The translations under genes and the position numbers were made by a program. Of a stretch of 64,000 bases of DNA, positions 50,535 through 60,036 are shown piece after piece. The notes under the pieces are model-generated. The model had not been told where the DNA came from, ran no database searches, and worked only from the letters and a program-made list of their open reading frames with translations. Source of the stretch: Chryseobacterium oryctis (GTDB lineage Bacteria; Bacteroidota; Bacteroidia; Flavobacteriales; Weeksellaceae); NCBI RefSeq assembly GCF_025971925.1, contig NZ_JAPDHV010000006.1:1-64000 (forward strand). The letters are read 5' to 3'. How positions within the stretch are numbered: the stretch's first letter is position 1; the number at the start of each line of letters is the position of its first letter.

Positions 50535-51965
50535 ATGAAATTCCACAATTTATATAGTTTCTTTTTACAAAGTACTACACTACTATTTAGTGGTGTGGTA
50601 CTTTTACCTTTATCATCTTGTAACTCAGTTCCGAACACAGGAAATGAAGTTCAGTATTGGCTGACAAAAGGAGATGAAAGTGTAAAACTTCAACAACAAA
50701 ACTCTATCATTTTTGTAAATACCCCTAATAATCTTCAAACTATTGAAATTGATGATTCTCAAAAGTTTCAATACATTGACGGATTTGGATATACATTAAC
50801 CGGAGGAAGCGTAGAAGTGATCAATAGGCTTTCTCCTTCAAAAAGAAAAGCATTACTTAATGAACTTTTCGGAAATGATAAAAATTCTATCTCCGTAAGT
50901 TATTTAAGGTTAAGCGTCGGAGCATCAGATTTAGATAGCGAAGTTTTCTCTTATAATGATTTGCCTGAAGGACAAACTGATCCTTCGCTTTCAAAATTCA
51001 GTTTAGCAAGAGATAAAGATTTGATTGCAATGTTGAAAGAAATTTTAGCAATCAATCCTAAAATAAAAATTATTGCTGCACCTTGGTCTCCGCCAACTTG
51101 GATGAAAGATAACGGAAAATCAAAAGGAGGAAGTTTAAAACCTGAATTTTATGATGTTTATTCAAAATATTTCGTGAAATATATTCAGGGAATGCAAAAA
51201 GAAGGCATTATCATAGATGCAATTACTCCCCAAAACGAACCTTTGCATCCTGGAAATAACCCGAGTCTTTTGATGCCTTCCGATCAGCAAAGAGATTTTA
51301 TAAAGAAAAGTTTAGGTCCTATTTTTAAGGCTAATAATATAAAAACTAAAATTGTTGTCTATGACCACAACTGTAATAAACCTGAATATGTAACCAATAT
51401 TTTGAGTGATCCGGAAGCTGCTCAATATATTGATGGTTCTGCTTTTCATTTATACGAAGGTGATATTTCAGCTTTATCAACCGTTCATAATGCTTTTCCT
51501 AATAATAATCTGTACTTCACAGAACAATGGACCGGTGCGAAAGGAACTTTTAACGAAGATTTGAACTGGCATACCAAAAACGTTATCATTGGTTCTATGA
51601 GAAACTGGAGCAAAATAGCTTTAGAATGGAACGTGGCAAATGACACAGAATTTAAGCCTCATACAGATGGAGGTTGTACTGAATGTAAAGGAGCAATTAC
51701 AGTTTCAGATAGTGAAAATTTCACCAGAAATGTTTCATATTATATTATTGCACACGCTTCGAAATTTGTTCCTGCAAATTCACAAAGAATTGCTTCTACT
51801 GAGACCGAAAATCTTTCATCAGTAGCCTTTAAAACTCCATCGGGAAAAACAGTTTTGATTGTTCAGAATAATAATAAAAATTCTGAAAATTTCAATATTA
51901 AATATAATCAGAAAACAGCTCCTGTTACAATTTCCGGAAATTCAGTTGCAACCTATATTTTTTAA
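50535..51965 (+). CDS. glycoside hydrolase family 30, lipoprotein
   Basis: The 476-aa enzyme has a lipobox LPLSSC (Cys29), FQYIDGFGYTLTGGS, AAPWSPPTWMKDNG, the acid/base Glu in ITPQNEP and the nucleophile Glu in YFTEQWTGAKG. GH30 enzymes include beta-1,6-glucanases and glucosylceramidases; the locus suggests beta-1,6-glucan. The start is 1 bp after the SusD stop. A second, paralogous GH30 lies at the other end of the locus. Confidence 0.88.
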   Translation: MKFHNLYSFFLQSTTLLFSGVVLLPLSSCNSVPNTGNEVQYWLTKGDESVKLQQQNSIIFVNTPNNLQTIEIDDSQKFQYIDGFGYTLTGGSVEVINRLSPSKRKALLNELFGNDKNSISVSYLRLSVGASDLDSEVFSYNDLPEGQTDPSLSKFSLARDKDLIAMLKEILAINPKIKIIAAPWSPPTWMKDNGKSKGGSLKPEFYDVYSKYFVKYIQGMQKEGIIIDAITPQNEPLHPGNNPSLLMPSDQQRDFIKKSLGPIFKANNIKTKIVVYDHNCNKPEYVTNILSDPEAAQYIDGSAFHLYEGDISALSTVHNAFPNNNLYFTEQWTGAKGTFNEDLNWHTKNVIIGSMRNWSKIALEWNVANDTEFKPHTDGGCTECKGAITVSDSENFTRNVSYYIIAHASKFVPANSQRIASTETENLSSVAFKTPSGKTVLIVQNNNKNSENFNIKYNQKTAPVTISGNSVATYIF

Positions 51966-51973
51966 ATTATGAT

Positions 51974-54196
51974 ATGAAAAAAGCTTATTTCTTTTTAGCA
52001 ATTACAGCATTTGGAATAAATGTATTTGGGCAAAAAACAATAGATCAAAAAGTTTCTGAGCTATTGTCTAAAATGACATTAGAAGAAAAAGTAGGACAGC
52101 TTGTTCAATATAGTGGCTTTGAATATGCTACAGGTCCACAAAATTCCAATTCTGCAACCGTTTTAGAAGAAATAAAAAAAGGAAAAGTAGGTTCAATGCT
52201 CAATGTAACGGGTGTTGAAGAAACCAAAAACTTTCAAAAGCTTGCTCTGCAATCCAGACTTAAAATACCATTATTATTCGGGCAAGATGTTATTCATGGT
52301 TTTAGAACAACATTTCCGATAAATCTTGGTCAGGCAGCAAGCTGGGATTTAGCATTAATTGAAAAATCAGAACGCATTGCAGCAACCGAAGCCTCAGCTT
52401 ATGGAATTCACTGGACTTTTGCACCAATGGTTGATATAGCAAGAGATCCGAGATGGGGTAGAGTGATGGAAGGTTCAGGTGAAGATACTTATCTGGGTAC
52501 TCAAATCGGTTTAGCAAGAATAAGAGGTTTTCAGGGAAAAGGACTTGGAAATATTGATGCAATTATGGCTTGTGCAAAACATTTTGCAGCATACGGAGCC
52601 GCTGTTGGAGGAAGAGATTATAATTCGGTAGATATGAGTTTAAGACAATTACATGAAATCTATTTACCTCCTTTCAAAGCTGCCGCAGAAGCTGGTGTTG
52701 CCACTTTTATGAATTCTTTTAATGATATCAACGGAATTCCTGCAACTGCCAACAAATATATCTTGAGAGATTTATTAAAAGGAAAATGGAACTACAAAGG
52801 TTTTGTGGTTTCAGATTGGGGAAGTGTTGGTGAAATGGTTCCTCACGGTTATGCAAAAAATAATAAAGAAGCTGCCGAAAAAGCAATTCTTGCAGGGAGT
52901 GACATGGATATGGAAAGTCGTGCTTACATGGCAGAGCTACCAAAATTAGTTCAGGAAGGTAAAGTAGACTCCAAATTTATTGATGATGCAGCAAGGAGAA
53001 TTTTGGTTAAAAAATTTGAAATGGGTTTATTTGATGACCCTTACAGATTCAGCAACGAAAAAAGGCAAAAAGAACAGGAAAACAATCAGGAAAATAGAAA
53101 ATTTGCTAGAGAATTTGGTTCAAAAAGTATCGTTTTACTTAAAAATGAAAAGAATTTACTTCCGCTTTCAAAATCTACTAAAACAGTAGCTCTCATTGGT
53201 CCTTTCGGAAAAGAAACTACTGCTAATCATGGTTTTTGGTCAGTTGCATTTAAAGATGATAATCAGAGAATTGTTACTCAGTTTGACGGAATTAAAAATC
53301 AACTAGATAAAAACTCAATTTTATTGTATGCAAAAGGTGCAAACGTTGACGACCAAGACAAATCAATGTTTGCTGAAGCCATAGAAACAGCAAAAAAAGC
53401 CGATGTGGTGATTATGACATTAGGAGAAGGCCATGCAATGAGTGGTGAAGCTAAAAGTAGAAGTAACATTCATTTCTCTGGTGTTCAGGAAGATTTATTA
53501 AAAGAAATCGCAAAAACAGGAAAACCAATTGTATTGATGATTAATGCAGGAAGACCTTTGGTTTTTGATTGGGCAACAGACAACATTCCGGCAATCATGT
53601 ATACTTGGTGGTTGGGTACAGAAGCAGGAAATTCTATTGCAGACGTTCTTTTTGGAATAGTAAATCCTAGTGGAAAACTTCCGATGAGTTTTCCTAGAAC
53701 AGAAGGACAAATTCCTGTCTACTATAATCATTACAATACGGGAAGACCTGCTAAAAATAATACCGACAGAAACTATGTTTCAGCGTATATCGACTTAGAT
53801 AACGATCCAAAATTCCCGTTCAGATATGGCTTGAGCTATACAAAATTCAAATATTCTGAAATGAAATTAAGCTCAACTAATCTCAAAGGAAATCAAACAT
53901 TAAATATCAGTGTAAATATTACGAATACAGGAAATTATGATGGAGAAGAGGTAGTACAACTATACATCAGAGATTTGGTGGGGAAGGTTGTAAGACCTGT
54001 AAAAGAATTAAAAGGCTTTCAAAAAGTATTCATTAAAAAAGGAGAAAATAAAACAGTCAACTTTACCTTAACCCCAGAAAATTTGAAATTCTATGATGAT
54101 GAATTAAATTTCGACTGGGAAAGTGGAGAGTTTGACATTATGATAGGAACTGACTCTCAAAACGTCCAGACAAAGAGGGTTAATTGGTTAAAATAA
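51974..54196 (+). CDS. bglX: glycoside hydrolase family 3 beta-glucosidase (BglX type)
   Basis: The 740-aa periplasmic enzyme has a signal peptide (about 1-20, NVFGQ). The GH3 N-domain has KIPLLFGQDVIHGFRTTFP and the nucleophile Asp in GFVVSDWGSVGEM. The C-domain contains VALIGPFGKET and GEGHAMSGEAKSR, followed by a fibronectin-III-like tail (LNISVNITNTGNYDGEEVVQ). It releases glucose from beta-gluco-oligosaccharides. It starts 8 bp after the GH30 gene and is followed by a terminator. Confidence 0.92.
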   Translation: MKKAYFFLAITAFGINVFGQKTIDQKVSELLSKMTLEEKVGQLVQYSGFEYATGPQNSNSATVLEEIKKGKVGSMLNVTGVEETKNFQKLALQSRLKIPLLFGQDVIHGFRTTFPINLGQAASWDLALIEKSERIAATEASAYGIHWTFAPMVDIARDPRWGRVMEGSGEDTYLGTQIGLARIRGFQGKGLGNIDAIMACAKHFAAYGAAVGGRDYNSVDMSLRQLHEIYLPPFKAAAEAGVATFMNSFNDINGIPATANKYILRDLLKGKWNYKGFVVSDWGSVGEMVPHGYAKNNKEAAEKAILAGSDMDMESRAYMAELPKLVQEGKVDSKFIDDAARRILVKKFEMGLFDDPYRFSNEKRQKEQENNQENRKFAREFGSKSIVLLKNEKNLLPLSKSTKTVALIGPFGKETTANHGFWSVAFKDDNQRIVTQFDGIKNQLDKNSILLYAKGANVDDQDKSMFAEAIETAKKADVVIMTLGEGHAMSGEAKSRSNIHFSGVQEDLLKEIAKTGKPIVLMINAGRPLVFDWATDNIPAIMYTWWLGTEAGNSIADVLFGIVNPSGKLPMSFPRTEGQIPVYYNHYNTGRPAKNNTDRNYVSAYIDLDNDPKFPFRYGLSYTKFKYSEMKLSSTNLKGNQTLNISVNITNTGNYDGEEVVQLYIRDLVGKVVRPVKELKGFQKVFIKKGENKTVNFTLTPENLKFYDDELNFDWESGEFDIMIGTDSQNVQTKRVNWLK

Positions 54197-54213
54197 TATT
54201 AGTTTACAAACTG

Positions 54214-54236
54214 AGAGCGGGATAAAACCCGCTTTT
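54214..54236 (+). terminator. terminator after the GH3 gene
   Basis: AGCGGG (54216-54221) and CCCGCT (54228-54233) pair, followed by TTTT. It may separate susC-susD-GH30-GH3 from the two downstream enzyme genes. Confidence 0.55.
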
Positions 54237-54287
54237 GGTGGTAAAAGACTAAAAGAATGATAAAATATAACGTTTATCATTATAAAA

Positions 54288-54357
54288 GAAGTGAAGCGTA
54301 ATGAAGAATCTCTAAAAAGTAATCTTGAGATCCCTCGTTCTTAGGAATGACAAACTT
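54288..54357. repeat. dispersed intergenic repeat (AAGAATCTC...GAGATCCCTCG type)
   Basis: The stretch AATGAAGAATCTC ... GAGATCCCTCGTTC ... GGAATGACAAA resembles a repeat often seen between genes in Chryseobacterium/Flavobacterium. The 372-bp GH3-GH16 gap shows this and the terminator, but no gene. Confidence 0.4.
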
Positions 54358-54568
54358 TGGAAATAATCTTAACCTAAAATTTTTACGCAAAGATTTGTTC
54401 AAAGAAGCGTTGATTTTAAGTAGGCAAAGAATAATCAATAAAGTTGATTTGATGAAGCTAACGTTTACCATAATGCTTCATCAGCGACTTGTTGTCACCT
54501 TTACTCACTAAATATTTTGTTTAATTAATAAATCTTTGCGTTAAAATATAACACTAAAACTGTAAACT

Positions 54569-55378
54569 TTGAAAATAAAATTCCAACATATTTTTAATTT
54601 AATCATCGGAGGAACTTTCGTTTTTTCATCATTAAATTGTGCCTCACTCAAATCAGATTCAAGTAGGAAATTAATTTGGAGTGATGAATTTAATTATAAC
54701 GGATTACCTGATTCTTCAAAATGGAATTATGATGTTGGAGGTGATGGTTTTGGAAACAACGAAGACCAGTTCTACACTAAAAACCGATTGGAAAACGCCC
54801 GAGTTGAAAACGGAAGCCTTATAATTGAAGCCAAGAAAGAGAATTGGGCTAAGAATAAATATACATCTGCCAAACTTTTAACAAAAGGAAAATTTTCTTT
54901 CCAATACGGAACGATAGAAGTAAGAGCAAAACTCCCAAAAGGAAGAGGAACTTGGCCTGCAATCTGGATGATGAGTGAGAATATGAAAGAGTGGCCTGAT
55001 GACGGAGAATTGGATATTATGGAACATGTAGGTTTCAATCAAGGATATATACATGCTTCTGTTCATACAAAAAAATACAATCATATTCAGGGAACGCAGA
55101 AAACTGATACTTTAATAGTAAAAGATGTAAGTGAGCAATTTCATGTCTATAAAGCAGATTGGAGTCCGGAAAAAATTGATGTTTATATTGATGATCAAAA
55201 ATTTTTCACATATGAAAATAAAGAAAAGTCATACGAAGCATGGCCTTTTGACCAGCCTTATTATATTATTTTGAATTTGGCTGTCGGAGGTTTTTGGGGA
55301 GGAAAAGAGGGTATTGATGACACTATTTTTCCGCAGAAGTTCTTTATAGATTATGTAAGAGTCTATCAAAACAAATAA
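54569..55378 (+). CDS. glycoside hydrolase family 16 laminarinase-type lipoprotein
   Basis: The 269-aa lipoprotein (SSLNC, Cys24) has the GH16 catalytic motif EXDXXE in DGELDIMEHVG (Glu147, Asp149, Glu152), and WSDEFNYNG and GTWPAIWMM typical of beta-1,3-glucanases. It should cut laminarin-type chains. The start is TTG 54569; no better ATG lies near it and the lipoprotein signal begins there. Confidence 0.9.
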   Translation: MKIKFQHIFNLIIGGTFVFSSLNCASLKSDSSRKLIWSDEFNYNGLPDSSKWNYDVGGDGFGNNEDQFYTKNRLENARVENGSLIIEAKKENWAKNKYTSAKLLTKGKFSFQYGTIEVRAKLPKGRGTWPAIWMMSENMKEWPDDGELDIMEHVGFNQGYIHASVHTKKYNHIQGTQKTDTLIVKDVSEQFHVYKADWSPEKIDVYIDDQKFFTYENKEKSYEAWPFDQPYYIILNLAVGGFWGGKEGIDDTIFPQKFFIDYVRVYQNK

Positions 55379-55385
55379 TATACAT

Positions 55386-55447
55386 TGCTAGATTCCCCTC
55401 CTTTGGAGGGGTGGATAAATTTTCAAGGAAAATTTAGACGGGGTGGT
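55386..55447. repeat. dispersed intergenic repeat (CCCCTCC...GGAGGGG...ACGGGGTGG type)
   Basis: CCCCTCCTTTGGAGGGG is a hairpin followed by GTGGATAAATTTTC and ACGGGGTGGTTTA. It matches a repeat family I recall between flavobacterial genes. It sits between GH16 and the second GH30. Confidence 0.5.
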
Positions 55448-55474
55448 TTAATATAGAAAAAGAAGAATAAATAA

Positions 55475-56914
55475 ATGAAAAAACTAATTGTAAGTTGTTT
55501 TGTTGTTGGAGTTATGTCTAATGTAAATGCACAAAACTACTGGAAACAGAATAATGGAAAAACAGCAAAAGTTTTTATCACCAACTCAAAGACGAATGAG
55601 AAAATGGCAGATAAAGGCGTTGTGAAGTTTGAGAAAATGGGACAACCAAAAGAAACCGATGCCTGTATATTTGTTGATCCGGATTTTAAATATCAAAAAT
55701 TAATCGGGATAGGAGGTGCAATTACAGACGCATCCGCAGAAACTTTTTATAAGATGCCAAAAGACAAACAGAAGGAAATTTTGGAGGCTTATTATGGTAA
55801 AAGTGGAATAGGATATACAGTAGTTCGTACCAATATGAACTCTTGTGATTTCTCAAGCGATTCTTATACTTATGTTCAGGATAATGATACTTCTTTAAAG
55901 TCATTCAATATATCGCATGATGAAAAATATAAAATTCCGATGATAAAAGAAGCTCAAAAAGCTATCGGTAAAGATTTTACATTCTACTTTTCACCCTGGA
56001 GTCCGCCAGCTTGGATGAAATCAAATAAAAGTATGTTGAAAGGCGGGAGATTAGAAAATGCTTTTTATCAAACATGGGCAGATTATTATATTAAATTCAT
56101 CAAAGAATACGAAAAAAGAGGAATTAATGTTTGGGGGTTAACTGTTCAGAATGAACCAATGGCTACTCAAACTTGGGAATCTTGTATTTATACAGCAGAA
56201 GAGGAAGGGGAGTTCTTAAAAAATAACTTGGGACCAACTCTTTGGAAAAATGGATATAAAGATAAAAAAGTGATGATTTGGGATCATAATCGTGACTTGA
56301 TTTATCAAAGAGCAACCACAACATTAAGCGATCTAGAAACTTCAAAATATGCCGCAGGAATCGGATATCATTGGTATGAAACATGGAATAACAAAACCCA
56401 GCTTTTTGATAATCTTTCAGAAACTCAGAGAGCTTTTCCGGATAAGTTTTTGGCGTTTACGGAAGGATGTAAAGAGAAATTTGATATGTCTAAAATCTAT
56501 GATGTAAGTCTAGGTGAACTGTATGGAAGAAATATGATTAATGATTTTAATAAAGGTACTGCTTTATGGACTGACTGGAATGTTCTTCTTGATGAAACCG
56601 GAGGTCCAAATCATGTTGGAAATTTCTGTTTTGCACCAATTATCGCAGACACAAAAACTGGTGAAGTTCATTATACTTATGAATATTATTATGTAGGACA
56701 CGTTTCGAAATTCATAAAGCCAAATGCCCAAAGAATCGGAAGCTCGTCTAATAGAGCAGCTCTTATTTCAACAACTTTTATGAATGAAGATAAACAGTTA
56801 GTCACGGTAATTATGAATGATTCTGATGATGATATCAGCACAAATCTGTGGATTGAAGGGATGGCAGCTAAAATTTCTGCACCTGCACATTCTATACAAA
56901 CAATAATTTTATAA
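55475..56914 (+). CDS. glycoside hydrolase family 30, exported
   Basis: The 479-aa paralogue of the 50535-51965 enzyme has a signal peptide (about 1-19, NVNAQ) rather than a lipobox. It has GIGGAITDASAETFY, FSPWSPPAWMKSN, the acid/base Glu in TVQNEPMATQTWESC and the nucleophile Glu in AFTEGCKEKF. It is probably periplasmic or secreted and acts on beta-1,6-glucan or a related glucoside. The two GH30 proteins differ in anchoring, suggesting work in different compartments. Confidence 0.9.
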   Translation: MKKLIVSCFVVGVMSNVNAQNYWKQNNGKTAKVFITNSKTNEKMADKGVVKFEKMGQPKETDACIFVDPDFKYQKLIGIGGAITDASAETFYKMPKDKQKEILEAYYGKSGIGYTVVRTNMNSCDFSSDSYTYVQDNDTSLKSFNISHDEKYKIPMIKEAQKAIGKDFTFYFSPWSPPAWMKSNKSMLKGGRLENAFYQTWADYYIKFIKEYEKRGINVWGLTVQNEPMATQTWESCIYTAEEEGEFLKNNLGPTLWKNGYKDKKVMIWDHNRDLIYQRATTTLSDLETSKYAAGIGYHWYETWNNKTQLFDNLSETQRAFPDKFLAFTEGCKEKFDMSKIYDVSLGELYGRNMINDFNKGTALWTDWNVLLDETGGPNHVGNFCFAPIIADTKTGEVHYTYEYYYVGHVSKFIKPNAQRIGSSSNRAALISTTFMNEDKQLVTVIMNDSDDDISTNLWIEGMAAKISAPAHSIQTIIL

Positions 56915-56939
56915 ACTTCATATTAATATTTTTTATAAC

Positions 56940-56968
56940 GTTCGGCGAGACCTTTGGTCTCGCCGAAC
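56940..56968. terminator. strong 13-bp hairpin after the glucan locus
   Basis: GTTCGGCGAGACC and GGTCTCGCCGAAC pair perfectly around TTT. The GC content is unusual for this genome. The T-tract is weak on either strand. Confidence 0.55.
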
Positions 56969-57015
56969 ATATTTTAAAGATTCTATTTCAAAATTTATGT
57001 GATATTTTAACAATA

Positions 57016-57048
57016 GAAAAGCCGAAAATTTCTTTTTCGGCTTTTCAT
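57016..57048 (-). terminator. fabI terminator
   Basis: GAAAAGCCGAAAA and TTTTTCGGCTTTTC pair between the glucan locus and the convergent fabI gene. Confidence 0.75.
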
Positions 57049-57071
57049 TATTTTAAGAATAATTAATTTAA

Positions 57072-57881
57072 TTACTCAACATCATACTTGCTGATAACTT
57101 TCTGAGTAACACCAGAACTGCTGAAACCTCCATCGTGGAAAAGGTTTTGCATCGTTACTTTTCTGGTCAAATCAGAGAAAAGAGTTACACAATAATCTGC
57201 ACATTCAAGAGCTGTAGCATTTCCTAGCGGAGACATATCTTCTGCATATCCTAAGAAACCTCCGAAACCTTTTACTCCGCTTCCTGCTGTAGTTGGAGTA
57301 GGAGACTGAGATACTGTATTCACACGTACCTTTCTTTCTCCCCAATAATTTCCGAAAGTTCTTGCAATACTTTCCAAATATGCTTTGTTGTCAGACATAT
57401 CATTATAATCAGGGAATGTTCTTTGTGCAGCAATATAAGTAAGCGCTAAAATACTTCCCCATTCATTCATACAGTCTTTTTCCCAAGCCACACGCATTAC
57501 CTTATGGAAAGAAACAGACGAGATATCCCAACCTTTTTCTAGCCATTCATAATTCATTTCTGTATAATGTTTTCCTTTTCTTACGTTTATAGACATCCCG
57601 ATTGAATGAAGAATAAAGTCGATTTTCCCAAATTTTGCAACCGCAGCATCAAAAAGTTTCTCAAGATCCTCTATAGAAGTTGCATCTGCACCAATAACTT
57701 CTGAACCTGTTTTTTCAGCTAAACCATTAAGTTCTCCCATTCTCAAAGCAATAGGAGCGTTTGATAAAATAAATTCAGCACCTTCTTCATGACATCTTTC
57801 TGCAACTTTCCATGCAATTGAATGTTCATTAAGGGCTCCAAAAATAATTCCCTTTTTGCCTTTAAGTAAACCGTATGACAT
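57072..57881 (-). CDS. fabI: enoyl-[acyl-carrier-protein] reductase (NADH), FabI type
   Basis: FabI reduces enoyl-ACP in type II fatty-acid synthesis. The 269-aa SDR has KKGIIFGALNEHSIAWKVAE, HSIGMS and LALTYIAAQRTFPDYNDMSDN followed by KAYLESIARTFG with the catalytic Tyr and Lys; the tail GGFSSSG is typical. It has its own promoter and terminator. Confidence 0.9.
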   Translation of the reverse strand: MSYGLLKGKKGIIFGALNEHSIAWKVAERCHEEGAEFILSNAPIALRMGELNGLAEKTGSEVIGADATSIEDLEKLFDAAVAKFGKIDFILHSIGMSINVRKGKHYTEMNYEWLEKGWDISSVSFHKVMRVAWEKDCMNEWGSILALTYIAAQRTFPDYNDMSDNKAYLESIARTFGNYWGERKVRVNTVSQSPTPTTAGSGVKGFGGFLGYAEDMSPLGNATALECADYCVTLFSDLTRKVTMQNLFHDGGFSSSGVTQKVISKYDVE

Positions 57882-57905
57882 AATTTTTTAATGTTTATTA
57901 ATATA

Positions 57906-57913
57906 CAAATGTA
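57906..57913 (-). promoter_or_regulatory. -7 element of fabI
   Basis: CAAATGTA on the plus strand reads TACATTTG on the minus strand, 24 bp before the start codon. Confidence 0.5.
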
Positions 57914-58215
57914 GCAATAATTTGTGTTTAGAGCATAATAAAAACGGAGCCTTCTCTAAAAAGACCCCGTTTTCTTGAAATATTTATACGACTTAATTTC
58001 TTTTATTAACTTCCTTACTTTATTATGACTATATACTATCTTGACGTTTTTAAAGATTTACCAAAATTTATTTTATCTTGCTTTCAATTTCTATTGATAC
58101 TAATATTCTAACAATAATTATTCCTAAAACATTAGTTTTTTGTTAAACTTTTCATAATCTTTTGTTATATTTTCACAAGACTATTTATCTTTAAATAAAT
58201 TCTGAATATTACATT

Positions 58216-58503
58216 ATGGGAAAATTACATTGTTATTTCCAGATATCAGGAATGGTAAATAATTATATTGAAGATTATGTCATTAATATTTACAAAATAC
58301 TTGGACAGGTTTCGTGTAAAAATGGATGACAAAGAGTTTTTAAAAAATGTGCAGATTTGATTGATTATAATAAAGAAGTAACCAAACAATCAAAAGATTT
58401 TGACAAAAAAGATAGGTTGCCTTATATTTCTCAAAAAATGCTTATATACGAAATGAATTTATATTTAGGAATTATAAAAAAATACGAGAAAAACAGCCCT
58501 TAA
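58216..58503 (+). pseudogene. small gene broken by an in-frame TGA
   Basis: A 95-codon frame starts MGKLHCYFQISGMVNNYIED and ends GIIKKYEKNSP-TAA, with one internal TGA at 58327-58329 (codon 38). Sequence on both sides reads like one helical protein (QRVFKKCADLIDYNKEVTK after the stop). It is probably a recently inactivated gene or a sequencing error. No family is recognised. The rest of 57882-58557 shows no gene. Confidence 0.45.
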
Positions 58504-58523
58504 CAATATAAAAAAGAACATGA

Positions 58524-58555
58524 AAAAGGGATTTCAAATTTTGAAATCCCTTTTG
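58524..58555 (-). terminator. terminator of the nucleoside phosphorylase gene
   Basis: AAAAGGGATTTCAAA and TTGAAATCCCTTTT pair directly after the stop codon at 58558, giving a long stem with flanking A/T runs. Confidence 0.8.
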
Positions 58556-58557
58556 AT

Positions 58558-59412
58558 TTATTTAATGATTCTATCCAAAACCCATGTAATAAGATTTTGC
58601 TCTGAAGCATGATGATCAGCTGAAAATTCGCCACGTCTTCTGTTCGCAATAACATTATTCACGGTAATTGCTTTATGACCTAGTAGTTTTGAAAGTGCAT
58701 AGATTGCAGAAGTTTCCATTTCGAAATTGGTAATTCCTAAATCATTTAAAGTCTCAAGGAACTTATCATCAACAGCTTTTAAACGAAGCTGTCTTCCTTG
58801 TGGAGCATAAAAACCAGGGAAAGTAGCAGTATTTCCGTGGTATTTTGCGTCTTTATAATAATCTGCTATCTCTTCTGCCCAATCTGCAAAATAAAGCATC
58901 GGCTTAATTTTAGCATAAGGGAATTTTTCTAAAAAGTTCTTTGAAAATTCATTTTCAAAATCATAATCCTGATAAAAGTGCATCAACCCATCAAGACCTA
59001 CAACATTTTGAGTAACAAGCATATTATCGACCTGTACATCCGGGTTTACACTTCCGCAAGTTCCCATTCTGAATAATTCCAGTGATTTATGCTCTGTTTT
59101 AAACTCCTTATTTTTAAGATCAATATTGACAAGAGCATCAAGTTCGTTCATTACAATGTCAATATTTTCTGTTCCGATTCCTGTTGACATTACAGTAATT
59201 CTCTCTCCGCGAAGAGTTCCTGTATGAGTATAGAATTCTCTTTTATTTTTTTTGATTTCTACTTTATCGAAATATTTTGAAACTTTTGCTACCCTGTCTG
59301 GATCTCCTACAAGAATGATTTTATCAGCAATATCTTCCGGTAAAAGATTCAAATGATAAACACTACCGTCTTCATTCAGAACAAGCTCTGAAGCTGCTAG
59401 TTTATTTAGCAT
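58558..59412 (-). CDS. nucleoside phosphorylase (uridine/purine phosphorylase family)
   Basis: The 284-aa PNP_UDP-type enzyme cleaves a nucleoside with phosphate to free base and ribose 1-phosphate. It has the phosphate-site IILVGDPDRVAKV, VMSTGIGTENIDI, FRMGTCGSVNPD and the nucleoside-site FEMETSAIYAL. Uridine phosphorylase is the closest impression, but purine substrates cannot be excluded. It is monocistronic. Confidence 0.87.
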   Translation of the reverse strand: MLNKLAASELVLNEDGSVYHLNLLPEDIADKIILVGDPDRVAKVSKYFDKVEIKKNKREFYTHTGTLRGERITVMSTGIGTENIDIVMNELDALVNIDLKNKEFKTEHKSLELFRMGTCGSVNPDVQVDNMLVTQNVVGLDGLMHFYQDYDFENEFSKNFLEKFPYAKIKPMLYFADWAEEIADYYKDAKYHGNTATFPGFYAPQGRQLRLKAVDDKFLETLNDLGITNFEMETSAIYALSKLLGHKAITVNNVIANRRRGEFSADHHASEQNLITWVLDRIIK

Positions 59413-59708
59413 AATTATGATTTTTAAAGTTTAATTATTAATAATTGTTTCATTAAAATTATCAATATAAAAAACGACAATTTTACCATAATAGTAAAAT
59501 GCACATTATTTCAGAAATTGTTTATGATTTTGATAATTTTAAATTTTCCCTCAATATTCTTCAGTCATTATTTAAAATAGGTTGTCACAGAATTTTCAAC
59601 CTTTACCTAATGAATTTAGATTTCGGGGTTTAAAATTAATAAAAAATACTTTAATTAAAACGTAAACAAAAATTAAAAACGAAGTTTTAGAAACTAACAT
59701 TTTGAAAT

Positions 59709-60032
59709 TTACCCACCAACTCTTTTGGTTTTATATCCCATTTCTTTAAGGATATTCATTATTTTATCACGATTATCCCCTTGAATAATAATTGTTCCAT
59801 CCTTCTCAGAGCCTCCGATTCCCAAAGTGGTTTTAATTTTTTTTGAGATTTTCTTTAATTCTTCTTCACTGCCTTCCCAACCTTCAACAATTGTTACAGG
59901 TTTTCCATTTCTTCCTTTTTTCTCAAACTTGCATACCAAAGGCTCTTTTTGTTTAAATTCCTCTTCTGGCATTTCAAAATCCTGCTCTTCATGGTCAGGA
60001 AAAAGGTTTTTCAATTGATCTCTTAAATCCAT
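59709..60032 (-). CDS. SUI1/YciH family translation factor
   Basis: The 107-aa protein has the SUI1 (eIF1-like) domain with KGRNGKPVTIVEGWEG, ELKKISKKIKTTLGIGGS and IIIQGDNRDKIMNIL. Bacterial YciH is thought to tune translation initiation fidelity. The acidic N-terminal 35 residues (FPDHEEQDFEMPEEEFKQKE) are typical of the Bacteroidota form. A -7 element ends 4 bp before the start, so the mRNA may be leaderless. Confidence 0.9.
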   Translation of the reverse strand: MDLRDQLKNLFPDHEEQDFEMPEEEFKQKEPLVCKFEKKGRNGKPVTIVEGWEGSEEELKKISKKIKTTLGIGGSEKDGTIIIQGDNRDKIMNILKEMGYKTKRVGG

Positions 60033-60036
60033 AAAA

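Larger units (their letters stand above)
44092..56914. other. beta-glucan polysaccharide utilisation locus
   Basis: Two minus-strand genes (MFS transporter, NUDIX regulator) diverge from six plus-strand genes (SusC, SusD, GH30, GH3, GH16, GH30). GH16 (laminarinase-like) plus GH30 (beta-1,6-glucanase type) plus GH3 (beta-glucosidase) point to a mixed beta-1,3/1,6-glucan. Oligomers would enter through SusCD, be cut to glucose in the periplasm and be imported by the MFS protein. The substrate is inferred from gene content. Confidence 0.7.
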
